Origin: an uncultured Eubacteriales bacterium
GTDB taxonomy: Bacteria > Bacillota > Clostridia > Lachnospirales > Lachnospiraceae
Direction: 5' to 3'
Length of the DNA: 43,249 nucleotides
NCBI GenBank assembly: GCA_900313775.1
Contig: OMSP01000137.1
Span: 1-43,249, forward strand
Shown here: positions 14,902 through 24,321 of the stretch, piece by piece
Layout: every line of letters starts with the position of its first letter
How positions within the stretch are numbered: position 1 is the stretch's first letter
Program-made: the position numbers and the translations under genes
Notes under the pieces: model-generated
Told to the model about the DNA's origin: nothing
What the model saw: only the letters and a program-made list of their open reading frames with translations
Database searches by the model: none

Positions 14902-16072
14902 TTACAACAGGGTGTGTGCCGAGATCGATCTCGACGCGATAGAGCATAATCTGACTTCTATGCACAGGCGTCTGCCTGCAGATACTATGATGATGGGGAT
15001 CATCAAAGCGGACGGTTACGGTCACGGGTGCGAGAGGATAGGCAGCATGCTTGAGGGACTGGATTTTATCTGGGGATACGGCGTGGCTACTGCGGATGAA
15101 GCCCTGGAGCTGAAAAATGTCCCTTTAAAGAAACCGGTACTGGTCCTGGGATGTGTCTTCCCAGATCAATATGAGTCTATGATCAGAGAGGAAGTCAGGA
15201 TCAATGTCTACACCTGTGAGATGGCAGAGCGGATAGCAGACTGCGCCCGCGCTTTGGGGAAGCAGGCCTATGTGCATATCAAATTGGATACGGGAATGAA
15301 TCGCATCGGTTTTGCCTGCACTGAAACATCGGTCGATGAGATCATTAAGATCACTGAGATGAATGAATTGATCTGCGAGGGGCTGTTCACCCATTTTTCA
15401 AAGGCAGATGAGGCGGACAAGACATATACGAATGATCAGATCAGCCGCTTTGAGGCAATGATAAGCGCGCTTCGGGAGCGCGGTGTCAGCTTCAAATTGA
15501 CGCATGCCGCCAACAGCGCCGGTATCATAGATTTTGCGGAACTCACCTATCCGCTCGTTCGGGCGGGGATAGCGCTCTACGGACTCTGTCCCTCACAGGA
15601 TGTTGATCTCAAATCGGTCAGCTTACAGCCCGCGCTGGCGTTAAAAAGTCATGTCATCATGGTCAAGACAGTAGAAGCCGGCAGCCGGATCAGCTACGGC
15701 GGTGATTTTACGGCTCCGGATGTCATGCGTATTGCCACGATACCGGTCGGGTACGGCGACGGATATCCGCGCTCGCTCTCAGGAAAAGGCAGTGTGCTGA
15801 TTCACGGTAAGAGGGCGCCGATCCTGGGACGGATCTGTATGGATCAGTTTATGGTCGATGTGACAGGTATACCGGAGACTGTATTCGGCGATCAGGTCAC
15901 ACTGATCGGTACGGACGGAGATGAGACGATCACTGTCGAGGAACTGGCGGAGCTGTCAGGAAGATTTAATTACGAGTTTGTATGTGATCTGAACAAACGG
16001 ATACCCAGAGTGTATTACCATGAGGGTGATGTAGTGGGATCACTCGATTTTTTTGAGTCGGAGCAATCATAA
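14894..16072 (+). CDS. alr: Alanine racemase
   Basis: Alr interconverts L- and D-alanine with PLP and supplies D-alanine for peptidoglycan. The PLP lysine is K38 in GIIKADGYGHG, and the second catalytic base is Y268 in RISYGGDF. KLDTGMNRIGF and PVGYGDGYPRSLSGKG are also conserved, and CMDQFMVDVT lies in the C-terminal barrel. The length of 392 aa is normal if translation starts at ATG 14894, or 393 at ATG 14891. The frame is open upstream to 14813 but codes low-complexity sequence opposite the acidic tail of nnrD, so those starts are unlikely. The start lies just before the nnrD stop, so translation is probably coupled. Confidence 0.95.
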   Translation: MNNYNRVCAEIDLDAIEHNLTSMHRRLPADTMMMGIIKADGYGHGCERIGSMLEGLDFIWGYGVATADEALELKNVPLKKPVLVLGCVFPDQYESMIREEVRINVYTCEMAERIADCARALGKQAYVHIKLDTGMNRIGFACTETSVDEIIKITEMNELICEGLFTHFSKADEADKTYTNDQISRFEAMISALRERGVSFKLTHAANSAGIIDFAELTYPLVRAGIALYGLCPSQDVDLKSVSLQPALALKSHVIMVKTVEAGSRISYGGDFTAPDVMRIATIPVGYGDGYPRSLSGKGSVLIHGKRAPILGRICMDQFMVDVTGIPETVFGDQVTLIGTDGDETITVEELAELSGRFNYEFVCDLNKRIPRVYYHEGDVVGSLDFFESEQS

Positions 16073-16089
16073 GGAGGATGAAGATCTTT

Positions 16090-16896
16090 ATGAAACAAGA
16101 CAAGAGCGGCGCTGCTCAACGGCGCGTAGCAAAGAAGATCATGTCGATCGTCGAAGAGGAGAATGCGGGTGTCTTTGACGAAAATGAAGTGGAGATCATT
16201 CGCAATATCTTCACCTACGGTGACAAGGATGTAAAGACGATCATGACCCACAGAAAGGATGTAGCAGCCCTGAGCGCGGATGAAAAGCTGCGCGACGCGC
16301 TGATGTTTATCCTTACGAAGAATTTTTCGCGGTTTCCCGTTTATGACGGCGATATCGATTCGATCATTGGTACGCTGCATTTGCGTGACGCGGTAAAAGC
16401 ATATCTGACTCCGGAACTTAAAGACGAGCCGTTGCGGTCACTCACGGATTCGATCCGACCGGTCAGCTTCGTGCCGGAATCAAAAGAGATCGACAGTATT
16501 TTTGAGATGATGCAGGAAGAGAAGAGCCATATGGTGATCGTCGTCGATGAGTACGGGCAGACGGCCGGTCTCGCGACGATGGAAGATATCATCGAGGAGA
16601 TCATGGGCAATATCCTGGATGAGTATGATGAGGAGGAGATCCTTCTTACACGTCAAAATGACGGCAGCTATCTGGCAAAGGGCATCCTTGAACTGGAAGA
16701 CCTTCAGGAGGAGATACCGATAGAGATCGAGGAGGGAGACTATGAGACACTAAACGGTCTGCTTGTATCGATCCTCGATCATATACCTACGCCGGATGAG
16801 AAGGCGAAGATACATTACAACGGCTATGTGTTTAAAGTGCTGAGTGTATCGGACAATATGATCCAGGTCGTTGAGATCAGAAAAGAGGAAGCATGA
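16090..16896 (+). CDS. CBS-pair and CorC_HlyC domain protein without membrane domain
   Basis: This 268-aa protein belongs to the hemolysin C/CorC group. It has a CBS pair at about 62-180 (MTHRKDVAAL..., then MVIVVDEYGQTAGLATMEDI) and a CorC_HlyC transporter-associated domain from about 192 to the end. Full-length relatives carry a DUF21/CNNM membrane domain in front; this one begins with a soluble helix. It may sense adenosine nucleotides or magnesium, as CBS pairs do, but no ligand can be inferred here. AAGGAGG at 16071-16077 abuts ATG 16078, so the next in-frame ATG 16090 with a 12-nt gap is preferred. The stop overlaps the next start by 4 nt (ATGA), which suggests a functional link with the AEC transporter. 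Confidence 0.88.
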   Translation: MKQDKSGAAQRRVAKKIMSIVEEENAGVFDENEVEIIRNIFTYGDKDVKTIMTHRKDVAALSADEKLRDALMFILTKNFSRFPVYDGDIDSIIGTLHLRDAVKAYLTPELKDEPLRSLTDSIRPVSFVPESKEIDSIFEMMQEEKSHMVIVVDEYGQTAGLATMEDIIEEIMGNILDEYDEEEILLTRQNDGSYLAKGILELEDLQEEIPIEIEEGDYETLNGLLVSILDHIPTPDEKAKIHYNGYVFKVLSVSDNMIQVVEIRKEEA

Positions 16897-17825
16897 CCTT
16901 CTCCTATGTGCTCGGCAAGATGCTGTCGCTGGCAGTGATGATGGTGCTTGGGTTCGGAGCATGCCGGTTCGGTATTCTGGACAGCAGGACTAACAAGGCC
17001 TTATCGGATCTGGTCATAGATATTACAACGCCGTGCATGATGCTGGCTTCGCTGGCAGCCACGGAGGCGAAGCGGGCGGACTTGATGCTCATGATACTCT
17101 GCGCAGTCATTATGTACGGGTTATTCTTCGGTGTGGCCCGGGTCGTACCGGAGAAACTGCCGGTACCGGAGAAAGAAAAGCCGGCGTACAAGTATTATAC
17201 GATCTTTACGAATAATGCGTTTATGGGATTTCCGGTGATACGGGCGCTCTGGGGCAGCAAGGCGCTGGTGTACGCGGCGCTGCTCAATATACCGGTCAGT
17301 GTCATGATGTATACCTACGGTATCTGGCTGTATGCGCGGGGGAGCGGAGAACAGCAAAAGTTCTCCCTTCGCAAACTGATCAATATCACAAATGTATCGG
17401 CGGTCGTGGTGTTGATCCTGGCGCTGTTTAAATTCAAATTCACCGGTCCTGCTCAGGACACGCTGAATGTCATCGGGGATGCGACCGTACCGCTGTCCAT
17501 GATCGTGGTCGGGTCGACTTTGGCGGAGAGTCCGCTCAAAGGAGCATTTACGAACTGGATCATATATGCTTTTGCAGCGGTGAGACTGGTAGCCTTTCCC
17601 TTGATCGTGTTCGCGCTTGTATACTTTTTGCCGATCAATCCGCTGATCAAGGGGGTTCTGGTCGTGATTGCGGCCATGCCCGGATCTGCAAACGGTGTGC
17701 TGTTTGCACAGCAGTACGGATATAACAGGACCGTGTCATCGCGGTATGTGTTCATATCGACAGTCATGTCGGTGCTGACGATCCCGCTGATCTCGGTCAT
17801 CGTGCTGGCCCCGTTAGCTATATAG
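16893..17825 (+). CDS. AEC family transporter
   Basis: This is a 310-aa integral membrane protein of the auxin efflux carrier family. In bacteria such carriers move malate, other organic acids or amino acids; the substrate here cannot be told. About ten hydrophobic segments are visible in two blocks separated by a charged linker near residues 85-95 (PEKLPVPEKEKPAYKYY). Family landmarks are TNNAFMGFPVIRALWG in the first half and the AAMPGSANGVLFAQQYG stretch near residue 260 in the second. It starts inside the CBS gene's stop codon. A 48-nt gap to yebC has no clear promoter or terminator. Confidence 0.9.
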   Translation: MTFSYVLGKMLSLAVMMVLGFGACRFGILDSRTNKALSDLVIDITTPCMMLASLAATEAKRADLMLMILCAVIMYGLFFGVARVVPEKLPVPEKEKPAYKYYTIFTNNAFMGFPVIRALWGSKALVYAALLNIPVSVMMYTYGIWLYARGSGEQQKFSLRKLINITNVSAVVVLILALFKFKFTGPAQDTLNVIGDATVPLSMIVVGSTLAESPLKGAFTNWIIYAFAAVRLVAFPLIVFALVYFLPINPLIKGVLVVIAAMPGSANGVLFAQQYGYNRTVSSRYVFISTVMSVLTIPLISVIVLAPLAI

Positions 17826-17873
17826 TCCTGCGGGACATGATGATAAAGATATTACGAGAAAGGATGAACTTCT

Positions 17874-18614
17874 ATGTCAGGACATTCGAAATTTGCGAAC
17901 ATCAAACACAAAAAAGAAAAGAACGACGCAGCCAAAGGCAAGATCTTTACCAAACTAGGACGCGAGCTGGCGGTAGCAGTCAGGGAGGGCGGCGGATCCG
18001 ACCCGGACAACAACTCACGTCTGCGAGATGCGATTGCCAAGGCCAAGTCTAACAATATGCCCAATGACACGATCGATAAAGCGATCAAGAAGGCGGCCGG
18101 TGAAGACGGAGAACACCGTTATGAACGCGCTGTCTATGAGGGCTATGGTCCTGCCGGCACTGCGATCATAGTTGAGGCTCTGACTGACAACAAGAACCGT
18201 ACGGCTTCGAATGTGCGGCATGCTTTTACAAAAGGCGGAGGTAATGTCGGTACTCAGGGATGTGTCTCCTATCTGTTTGATCAAAAGGGACAGATCATCG
18301 TGGACAAAGACGCTTATGAGGAAGACGCAGATACACTGATGATGGAAGCGCTGGAGGCCGGTGCTGAGGATTTCAACGAGGAGGATGACTGCTACGAGAT
18401 CCTGACTGCGCCGGATGACTTCTCTGAAGTGCGTCTGTCTCTCGAAAATGCCGGTGTTCCCATGGAGGCGGCCGAGGTGACGATGATACCGCAGACCGAA
18501 GTCGATCTGAATGACCCGTCCGATATAAAGAACCTGCAGACGACGCTCGATCTGCTGGAAGAGGACGACGATGTCCAGGATGTATATCATAATGCTGAAT
18601 TCGAGGAGAATTAA
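17874..18614 (+). CDS. YebC/PmpR family protein
   Basis: YebC-family proteins were first described as DNA-binding regulators (PmpR, YebC). Some members have since been linked to translation of proline-rich stretches. The 246-aa protein is typical: MSGHSKFANIKHKKEKNDAAKG at the N-terminus, GGGSDPDNNSRLRDAI, the VYEGYGPAGTAIIVEALTDN strand and NVRHAFTKGGGNVG. The C-terminus is acidic. AAAGGA stands about 9 nt before the ATG. It precedes ftsK by only 3 nt, an unusual partner; ruvC-ruvA-ruvB is the common one. Which functional role applies here cannot be inferred. Confidence 0.95.
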   Translation: MSGHSKFANIKHKKEKNDAAKGKIFTKLGRELAVAVREGGGSDPDNNSRLRDAIAKAKSNNMPNDTIDKAIKKAAGEDGEHRYERAVYEGYGPAGTAIIVEALTDNKNRTASNVRHAFTKGGGNVGTQGCVSYLFDQKGQIIVDKDAYEEDADTLMMEALEAGAEDFNEEDDCYEILTAPDDFSEVRLSLENAGVPMEAAEVTMIPQTEVDLNDPSDIKNLQTTLDLLEEDDDVQDVYHNAEFEEN

Positions 18615-18617
18615 GAC

Positions 18618-21128
18618 TTGCGTAAACTGTTTAGACAACTGAACCGAACGATGGGGATCGTGCTTGCGGTCGTCTTGGTGGCCGTTGTTTTCTGTTATAT
18701 GAGCATGGCCGGTTACTGCGGTTCTGTCGGTGCGTTCATCCGGTGGATCATGTACGGGACTTTCGGAGTGACTGCCTGGTTTGTGCCGGTATTCTTCCTT
18801 GGACTGATGTTCTTTATACTGGCCGGAAGAAAGCAGGTCGTTATCATTCTGAAGGCGGTACTGTCTCTGCTTCTCTACTGGGTGGTTGCCGGTCTGCTTC
18901 AGCAATTCATGATGCCGTATAAAGCCACTGCGACCTATCAAGCTGAGTTCGAGAAATGTGCCGAACTGCACAAGGGCGGCGGTGTGCTGGGGGCGTTTAT
19001 CGTACATACACTGCGTCCCGCGCTGGGTTCGGTCGGGCTGGTCTTTGTACTGCTCCTTTTAGCGATTCTCTTCCTGTCACTCATCACTGACGGAGCTCCT
19101 GTCAAGGCGCTCAGGGGAAAGTCAGTCGGACGGCGGGAGCGAGCACCGTGGGAGCAGTCCAGAACAGCAAAGCGCAAGGCTGAAAAGCAGCAGAGGACAC
19201 AGGAGAGGCCCAAAAAGCCGAGCCGTCCCGTGCCACAGACGGATCCAAAATATTACGATATCAAAGATGAAGGTGAAACGGATCTTATCGCGCATACGGT
19301 GACTATACATACCAATGACGGAGACTCCGTCTTTGCCACTTTAGATCCGGCAAAAGATCCTGTTCCCCGACACGAGACAAAAGAGCACGGTATCTCAGTG
19401 GGACAGTCGCCTGAAGTGATCGAGCTCAATCCCGCCGCGGTATCTGCTCCTGCAGAGCCTGAGAAGCCGTCTGTGTTTACGACTGTAGGCGATCCGGAGG
19501 CTAAAAAACCCGATCCAGTTAAAAAGACGGCAACGACTGCAAAGCCTAAAACCAAACCTAAAACAAGTGCATCGCGTGCTTCCAAACCGAAAGCATCCGA
19601 CGAGCCTTCTGCGGTCATCCCGGATGTGCGTACCGCAGACGCTGATACTGATTATCAGTTTCCTCCGTACTCCCTTCTGGCGCGCGGCAGAAAGAGCGGT
19701 GGTGATTCTGCGTCTTATCTGCAGAATACTGCCAGGAAGTTAGAGGAAACACTGCAGAGTTTCGGTGTCAATGTGACTGTTACTGATGTCAGCTGCGGAC
19801 CGGCTGTTACACGCTACGAGATGCAGCCGGAGGCCGGCGTGAAGGTTAGCCGGATCGTTTCACTTGAGAGCGATATCAAACTCAATCTGGCGGCGTCTGA
19901 CATCCGTATAGAGGCGCCGATTCCCGGCAAGGCTGCCGTAGGTATCGAAGTGCCTAACAAGACTAATACCATAGTTATGCTGCGTGACCTGCTGGAGCAC
20001 GAAGACTTCGTATCACATAAGTCGAGACTGGCTTTTGCTGCAGGACGCGATATAGCCGGGCAGCCTGTGATCGCAGATATCCAGAAGATGCCGCATGTAC
20101 TGATAGCCGGTGCGACAGGATCCGGTAAATCGGTCTGCATCAATACGATCATACTAAGTCTGCTGTATCGGGCAAAACCTGACGAAGTCAAGATGATCAT
20201 GATCGATCCCAAGAAGGTGGAATTGTCGGTATACAACGAGATCCCGCACCTTCTGATACCGGTTGTGACAGATCCGAAAAAAGCGGCGGGAGCTCTCAAC
20301 TGGGCAGTATCAGAGATGACCAGAAGATACAGTCTGTTTGCTCAATACGGAGCGCGTCAGATCGAAGAATACAACAAGCGTGTGAAGCGGGAGATGAAAA
20401 AAGCAGCCAACGCTGATAATGAAGAGCTGAGGCCACTGCCGCAGATCGTTATCATAGTAGACGAGCTGGCGGATCTGATGATGGTATCTTCCAAGGAAGT
20501 GGAGGATGCGATCGTGCGGCTTACACAGTTAGCCCGCGCCGCAGGCATACATCTTGTCATTGCCACCCAGCGTCCGTCCGTCAATGTCATCACCGGTCTG
20601 ATCAAGGCCAATATGCCTTCCCGCATAGCCTTTGCAGTGACAAGCGGTGTCGATTCCCGCACGATTCTCGATATGAACGGAGCGGAGAAACTGCTTGGAC
20701 GCGGAGATATGCTTTTCTTCCCGATCGGTTACCCGAAGCCCGTTCGCGTTCAGGGAGCATTTGTATCGGACGATGAAGTCTTTAAGGTCGTCGAATACCT
20801 CAAGAGTCACAATCAGGCTTTTGCGGCTGACGAGTCTGTGGAAGAAAAGATCAATCATGCTACTAAAGTGCTGGGTGATTCGTCAGGCGCAGCATTTGAA
20901 GATGAAGGAGACGAGAGAGACGTCTATTTCGAGGAGGCTGGCCGATTCATTATCGAGAAGGAGAAAGCTTCGATCGGTATGCTGCAGCGGAGATTCAAGA
21001 TAGGTTTTAACCGTGCGGCCCGCATAATGGATCAGCTCTGTGAGGCAGGTGTGGTCGGTGAAGAGGAGGGGACCAAGCCCCGCCGCATCCTGATGACTAT
21101 AGAAGAATTTGAAGGACGGGAAGACTAA
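18618..21128 (+). CDS. ftsK: DNA translocase FtsK/SpoIIIE
   Basis: FtsK/SpoIIIE pumps chromosomal DNA through the division or sporulation septum. The 836-aa protein has four N-terminal membrane segments (about residues 13-160), then a linker to about 350 rich in K, P, T and A. The alpha/beta motor follows, with Walker A GATGSGKS at 498-505 and Walker [13 protein letters not shown] with D615-E616. A winged-helix gamma domain at about 770-836 ([20 protein letters not shown]) reads KOPS/SRS-type DNA sites. The start is TTG 18618 with GAGGAG about 9 nt upstream. The stop codon overlaps the folD start by 1 nt (TAATG). Whether it serves division, sporulation or both cannot be read from the sequence, and no sporulation regulator is nearby. 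Confidence 0.95.
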   Translation: MRKLFRQLNRTMGIVLAVVLVAVVFCYMSMAGYCGSVGAFIRWIMYGTFGVTAWFVPVFFLGLMFFILAGRKQVVIILKAVLSLLLYWVVAGLLQQFMMPYKATATYQAEFEKCAELHKGGGVLGAFIVHTLRPALGSVGLVFVLLLLAILFLSLITDGAPVKALRGKSVGRRERAPWEQSRTAKRKAEKQQRTQERPKKPSRPVPQTDPKYYDIKDEGETDLIAHTVTIHTNDGDSVFATLDPAKDPVPRHETKEHGISVGQSPEVIELNPAAVSAPAEPEKPSVFTTVGDPEAKKPDPVKKTATTAKPKTKPKTSASRASKPKASDEPSAVIPDVRTADADTDYQFPPYSLLARGRKSGGDSASYLQNTARKLEETLQSFGVNVTVTDVSCGPAVTRYEMQPEAGVKVSRIVSLESDIKLNLAASDIRIEAPIPGKAAVGIEVPNKTNTIVMLRDLLEHEDFVSHKSRLAFAAGRDIAGQPVIADIQKMPHVLIAGATGSGKSVCINTIILSLLYRAKPDEVKMIMIDPKKVELSVYNEIPHLLIPVVTDPKKAAGALNWAVSEMTRRYSLFAQYGARQIEEYNKRVKREMKKAANADNEELRPLPQIVIIVDELADLMMVSSKEVEDAIVRLTQLARAAGIHLVIATQRPSVNVITGLIKANMPSRIAFAVTSGVDSRTILDMNGAEKLLGRGDMLFFPIGYPKPVRVQGAFVSDDEVFKVVEYLKSHNQAFAADESVEEKINHATKVLGDSSGAAFEDEGDERDVYFEEAGRFIIEKEKASIGMLQRRFKIGFNRAARIMDQLCEAGVVGEEEGTKPRRILMTIEEFEGRED

Positions 21129-21982
21129 TGGCAACGATAATCAACGGAAAAGAGACGGCGCGTCGTGTGCGCGGGGAAGTCGCCGGACAGGTCGCTTCCC
21201 TGCGTGATAAAGGAATCAGCGTCAAGCTGACGGTGATCCAGGTCGGTGATGATCCGGCTTCGACCATATATGTGCGCAACAAGGAGAGGGCATGTTCAGA
21301 TACAGGAATCGAGTCTGAGATCATCCGTCTGGATAAAGCTGTCACTCAGGAGGATCTTCTCTGTGAGATCAGCAGATTGAACGGGGATGATTCCGTCGAC
21401 GGCATACTGGTGCAGCTTCCGCTCCCGGATCATCTGGATGAGCAGACGGTCAAGGAAGCTATCGATCCGCGAAAAGACGTCGACGGATTTCATCCGCTCA
21501 ATACCGGAAGGCTGCTGGCGGGAGAGGAGGCATTGCTTCCGTGCACACCGGCCGGCATCATCCGTCTGCTGGACGAATATGAGATACCTATCGAGGGAAG
21601 TCATTGTGTCGTGATCGGACGCAGTCAGATCGTCGGAAAGCCTATGGCAGTCCTTCTCCTTGAGAGGAACGCGACAGTGACCGTATGTCACTCGCATACA
21701 CGCGATCTCGCATCCCATACCCGTCAGGCTGATATCCTGATATCCGCTGTGGGCAGACCAAAGATGGTAGGGGCAGAGTATGTCAAGGAGGGAGCTGTCG
21801 TGATCGATGTTGCAATCAACCGCAGTGATGACGGCAAACTCTGCGGAGATGTCGACTTCGATGCCGTTTCTCCTGTGTGTACCGCCATCACTCCTGTACC
21901 GGGAGGTGTCGGACCGATGACGGTAGCTATGTTGTTGATGAATTGTCTGACTGCAGCGAAGAGAAAGGCAGTTGTGTTATGA
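21128..21982 (+). CDS. folD: Bifunctional methylene-THF dehydrogenase/methenyl-THF cyclohydrolase
   Basis: FolD oxidises 5,10-methylene-THF and hydrolyses the methenyl form to 10-formyl-THF, supplying one-carbon units for purines and fMet. The 284-aa protein has YVRNKERACSDTGI (48-61) with catalytic K52, DGILVQLPLP near 95-104, PCTPAGI, and the NADP loop VVIGRSQIVGKPMA. INRSDDGKLCGDVDFD and TPVPGGVGPMTVAML close the fold. It is coupled to ftsK (1-nt overlap) and to the downstream zinc-ribbon gene (ATGA overlap). The one-carbon enzyme FthC is encoded about 5.5 kb downstream in the same run. Confidence 0.97.
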   Translation: MATIINGKETARRVRGEVAGQVASLRDKGISVKLTVIQVGDDPASTIYVRNKERACSDTGIESEIIRLDKAVTQEDLLCEISRLNGDDSVDGILVQLPLPDHLDEQTVKEAIDPRKDVDGFHPLNTGRLLAGEEALLPCTPAGIIRLLDEYEIPIEGSHCVVIGRSQIVGKPMAVLLLERNATVTVCHSHTRDLASHTRQADILISAVGRPKMVGAEYVKEGAVVIDVAINRSDDGKLCGDVDFDAVSPVCTAITPVPGGVGPMTVAMLLMNCLTAAKRKAVVL

Positions 21983-23109
21983 AATGTGTAAAATGCGGGG
22001 CAGAGATACCGGACGGCAGAATGCATTGTCCGAGATGCGGATATGAGGTCCGCATGGTGCCTGATTACAATCCGATGGACGATGTTCTGGCGGGACAGAT
22101 CGGCGGCAGTGCCGGACGTCAGAAAGTCAGAGATGAGCGTCCGGATCCGCGCCGTGAGCAGCTTAAACAGGAGCGGAAAAGACGAGCAAAGCAGCATCAG
22201 GAAAGGCGTCGTCAGCGGCGTACGCTTCGGATATTGGTGTTCCTGCTTCTTATCCTCGCGGCTGCGGCGGTCTTTCTTGTCTACCGCAACACATATTCCG
22301 GTCTTGTGAAGACAGGCGACAGAGCTTATCGGAAGGAAGAATACAGTAAAGCACTCAAATACTATAACCGGGCGATCGCCAAGAGTCCGTCGCGTGATAA
22401 GGCATATACCGGTTACTATAAAGTCTATTTGAAAAAAGATGATCTGAAGACACCTGAGAAGAAGCTGCTGAATGTGATAGCCGAGTATCCGGATCAAACT
22501 GATCTGTACGAAGTGATCTTTCAGTTCTTTATCGACTCTGAGCAGTCCTACAGGATAGCGGAAGTTCTGGACGATATAGAGGATGAGTCAGTACGCGAAA
22601 AACTAAGTGATTATGATACACCGGCACCAACTGCCTCTCTGGAAGAGGGAGAGTACGATGACGTACAGCAGGTTTCGCTGACAGCTGATGGATCCGAAGA
22701 TATTTATTACACTGTCAACGGGTCGGAACCGACAGTGGACTCGACTCATTATACTGAACCGATCCAGCTCTCCGAGGGCGAAACGGAACTGCAGGCCATC
22801 GCCGTCAACAAGAAAGGCATTGAGAGTCTTCCTGTCAGTTTCAATTACAATATCGAACTGCCGATCGCTGATGCGCCGGCTGTCACTCCGAGTACAGGAC
22901 AGTACAGCGGTGCGCAGAAGATAAAGGTCAAGATCCCTAAAGGGTATAAAGCTTACTATACAATGGACGGGACCGAACCCGGCATTACATCTGAAGAGTA
23001 TACAGGACCGATCGATATGCCGAAGGGCAATACGATCTTTTCGGTAGTCCTGGAGAGTCCGGACGGCAAACTGTCGGATATAACCAAACGCAATTATGAG
23101 CGCCTGTGA
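21979..23109 (+). CDS. Zinc-ribbon membrane protein with TPR and two CHB_HEX_C-like repeats
   Basis: This 376-aa protein starts with a zinc ribbon (C3, C6, C17, C20). A very basic stretch with many R and K follows (50-82), then one transmembrane helix (about 84-102). A tetratricopeptide-like region comes next (112-215, [20 protein letters not shown]). Two repeats of the chitobiase/hexosaminidase C-terminal type sit at about 230-297 and 303-374, each with a Y-Y-T-x-(N/D)-G-(S/T)-E-P core (YYTVNGSEP and YYTMDGTEP). The basic side before the helix predicts a cytoplasmic zinc ribbon and an external C-terminus. Such repeats bind wall polymers or act as spacers, and no enzyme domain is present. ATG 21979 overlaps the folD stop. 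The role is unknown; wall sensing is a guess. Confidence 0.82.
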   Translation: MKCVKCGAEIPDGRMHCPRCGYEVRMVPDYNPMDDVLAGQIGGSAGRQKVRDERPDPRREQLKQERKRRAKQHQERRRQRRTLRILVFLLLILAAAAVFLVYRNTYSGLVKTGDRAYRKEEYSKALKYYNRAIAKSPSRDKAYTGYYKVYLKKDDLKTPEKKLLNVIAEYPDQTDLYEVIFQFFIDSEQSYRIAEVLDDIEDESVREKLSDYDTPAPTASLEEGEYDDVQQVSLTADGSEDIYYTVNGSEPTVDSTHYTEPIQLSEGETELQAIAVNKKGIESLPVSFNYNIELPIADAPAVTPSTGQYSGAQKIKVKIPKGYKAYYTMDGTEPGITSEEYTGPIDMPKGNTIFSVVLESPDGKLSDITKRNYERL

Positions 23110-23120
23110 GGAGCGATGAG

Positions 23121-23921
23121 ATGATCGACTATACCGAGGGAAGCGGAAAAATGTATCACATCGGCGTAGGACCCGGAGATGTCGGAGAGTATGTGATCCT
23201 GACCGGAGACCCCAAACGAACGTCCAAGATCGCCGAGTGCCTGGATGAACCGCGTTTGGTCGGTGACTCGCGAGAGTTCGTGACCTACACGGGAACTCTG
23301 CTTGACACGCCGGTCAGTGTCACATCGACCGGTATCGGAGGGCCCAGCGCTGCGATCGCTCTCGAGGAGCTCGTTGCCTGCGGAGCAAAAAGTTTTATCC
23401 GTGTAGGTACCTGCGGCGGTATCGATCTGAAGGTGCGCGGCGGAGATGTTGTCATAGCTACCGGGGCTATACGGATGGAAGGTACTTCCAAGGAATACGC
23501 TCCGATCGAGTTTCCTGCTGTTTCCGACTGGGAAGTAACGAGTCAGCTTGTAAAGAGCGCATCCGAACAGGGAATTCCTTATCACACCGGTGTGGTTCAG
23601 TGCAAAGATGCTTTTTACGGACAGCACAGACCGGAGGTGATGCCGACAGCAGGGGAACTGATGTATAAATGGCAGGCGTGGAAGATGCTGGATGCATTGG
23701 CATCAGAGATGGAGTCCGCAGCGCTGTTCATCGTCGCATCTTATCTTCGCGTGCGTATCGGTACGGTTCTTTTGGTGATCGCAAATCAGGAGAGGGAAAA
23801 GGCCGGCATGGAAAACCGGCAGGTGCACGATATGCAGCGGGGGATCAATGTCGCTGTCGGTGCGATCAAACGGCTGATCAGGAGAGATATCAGAAATGCA
23901 GAGATGGGAAGGATTAATTGA
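23121..23921 (+). CDS. udp: Nucleoside phosphorylase, uridine phosphorylase-like
   Basis: This 266-aa member of the PNP/UDP superfamily cleaves a nucleoside with phosphate to the base and ribose-1-phosphate. VILTGDPKR near 28-36 is the phosphate loop, and [16 protein letters not shown] near 75-90 is the superfamily signature. RVGTCGGI and [16 protein letters not shown] follow, resembling the uridine phosphorylase base site. EMESAALF has the ribose-binding glutamate. ATG 23121 has GAGGAG 7 nt upstream; a GTG at 23106 overlaps the previous stop and is less likely. It overlaps cdd by 26 nt, which fits a pyrimidine nucleoside salvage pair: deaminate cytidine to uridine, then phosphorolyse it. Uridine over purine specificity is inferred from motifs and neighbour. 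Confidence 0.88.
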   Translation: MIDYTEGSGKMYHIGVGPGDVGEYVILTGDPKRTSKIAECLDEPRLVGDSREFVTYTGTLLDTPVSVTSTGIGGPSAAIALEELVACGAKSFIRVGTCGGIDLKVRGGDVVIATGAIRMEGTSKEYAPIEFPAVSDWEVTSQLVKSASEQGIPYHTGVVQCKDAFYGQHRPEVMPTAGELMYKWQAWKMLDALASEMESAALFIVASYLRVRIGTVLLVIANQEREKAGMENRQVHDMQRGINVAVGAIKRLIRRDIRNAEMGRIN

Positions 23922-24321
23922 GCAGGCGGAATCAGCGCGGAAAAAGGCTTATGCTCCCTATTCCGGGTTTTGTGTCGGAGCGGCCCTGCTTGCAGCCTCC
24001 GGGAGGATCTACACCGGATGCAATGTGGAGAATGCAGCTTTTTCGCCTTCTGTCTGTGCCGAGAGGACCGCTTTCGTCAAAGCCGTCAGCGAAGGCGAAC
24101 GCGATTTTGAAGCTATAGCGATCGTTGGCGGCAACTCCACAGAGACACCGGATTCGGTCTGTCCGCCTTGCGGTGTATGCCGTCAGGTAATGGCGGAGTT
24201 TTGTGATCCGGAGAGTTTCGTTGTTTGTTTGAAAGACGGAGCAGACATCAAGACCTGTCTGTTAAAAGAATTATTACCGATGAGCTTTGGAGGAAAAGAA
24301 TCGTTTGGAAGAAACGAGTAA
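23896..24321 (+). CDS. cdd: Cytidine deaminase
   Basis: Cdd deaminates cytidine and deoxycytidine to uridine and deoxyuridine. The 141-aa protein is the short homotetrameric type of Gram-positive bacteria. [20 protein letters not shown] (42-50), CAERTAF with zinc ligand C54 and catalytic E56, and PCGVCRQ with ligands C92 and C95 are all intact. The ATG at 23896 lies 26 nt inside udp with GGAGAG about 9 nt upstream. The end overlaps the likely phoH start. In many Firmicutes cdd sits between dgkA and era in the phoH-ybeY cluster; here it is upstream of phoH and neither dgkA nor era is present. Confidence 0.96.
   Translation: MQRWEGLIEQAESARKKAYAPYSGFCVGAALLAASGRIYTGCNVENAAFSPSVCAERTAFVKAVSEGERDFEAIAIVGGNSTETPDSVCPPCGVCRQVMAEFCDPESFVVCLKDGADIKTCLLKELLPMSFGGKESFGRNE

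Noticed and set aside
17819..17836. TATATA and a GTCC-TGCG-GGAC hairpin before yebC
   Set aside because: No -35 box at the right spacing, and the hairpin has four pairs without a T-tract, so neither promoter nor terminator is supported.
18015..19007. 330-codon minus-strand open frame across yebC and ftsK
   Set aside because: It is antisense to two clear genes, has no ribosome site, and encodes a composition with no recognisable domain.
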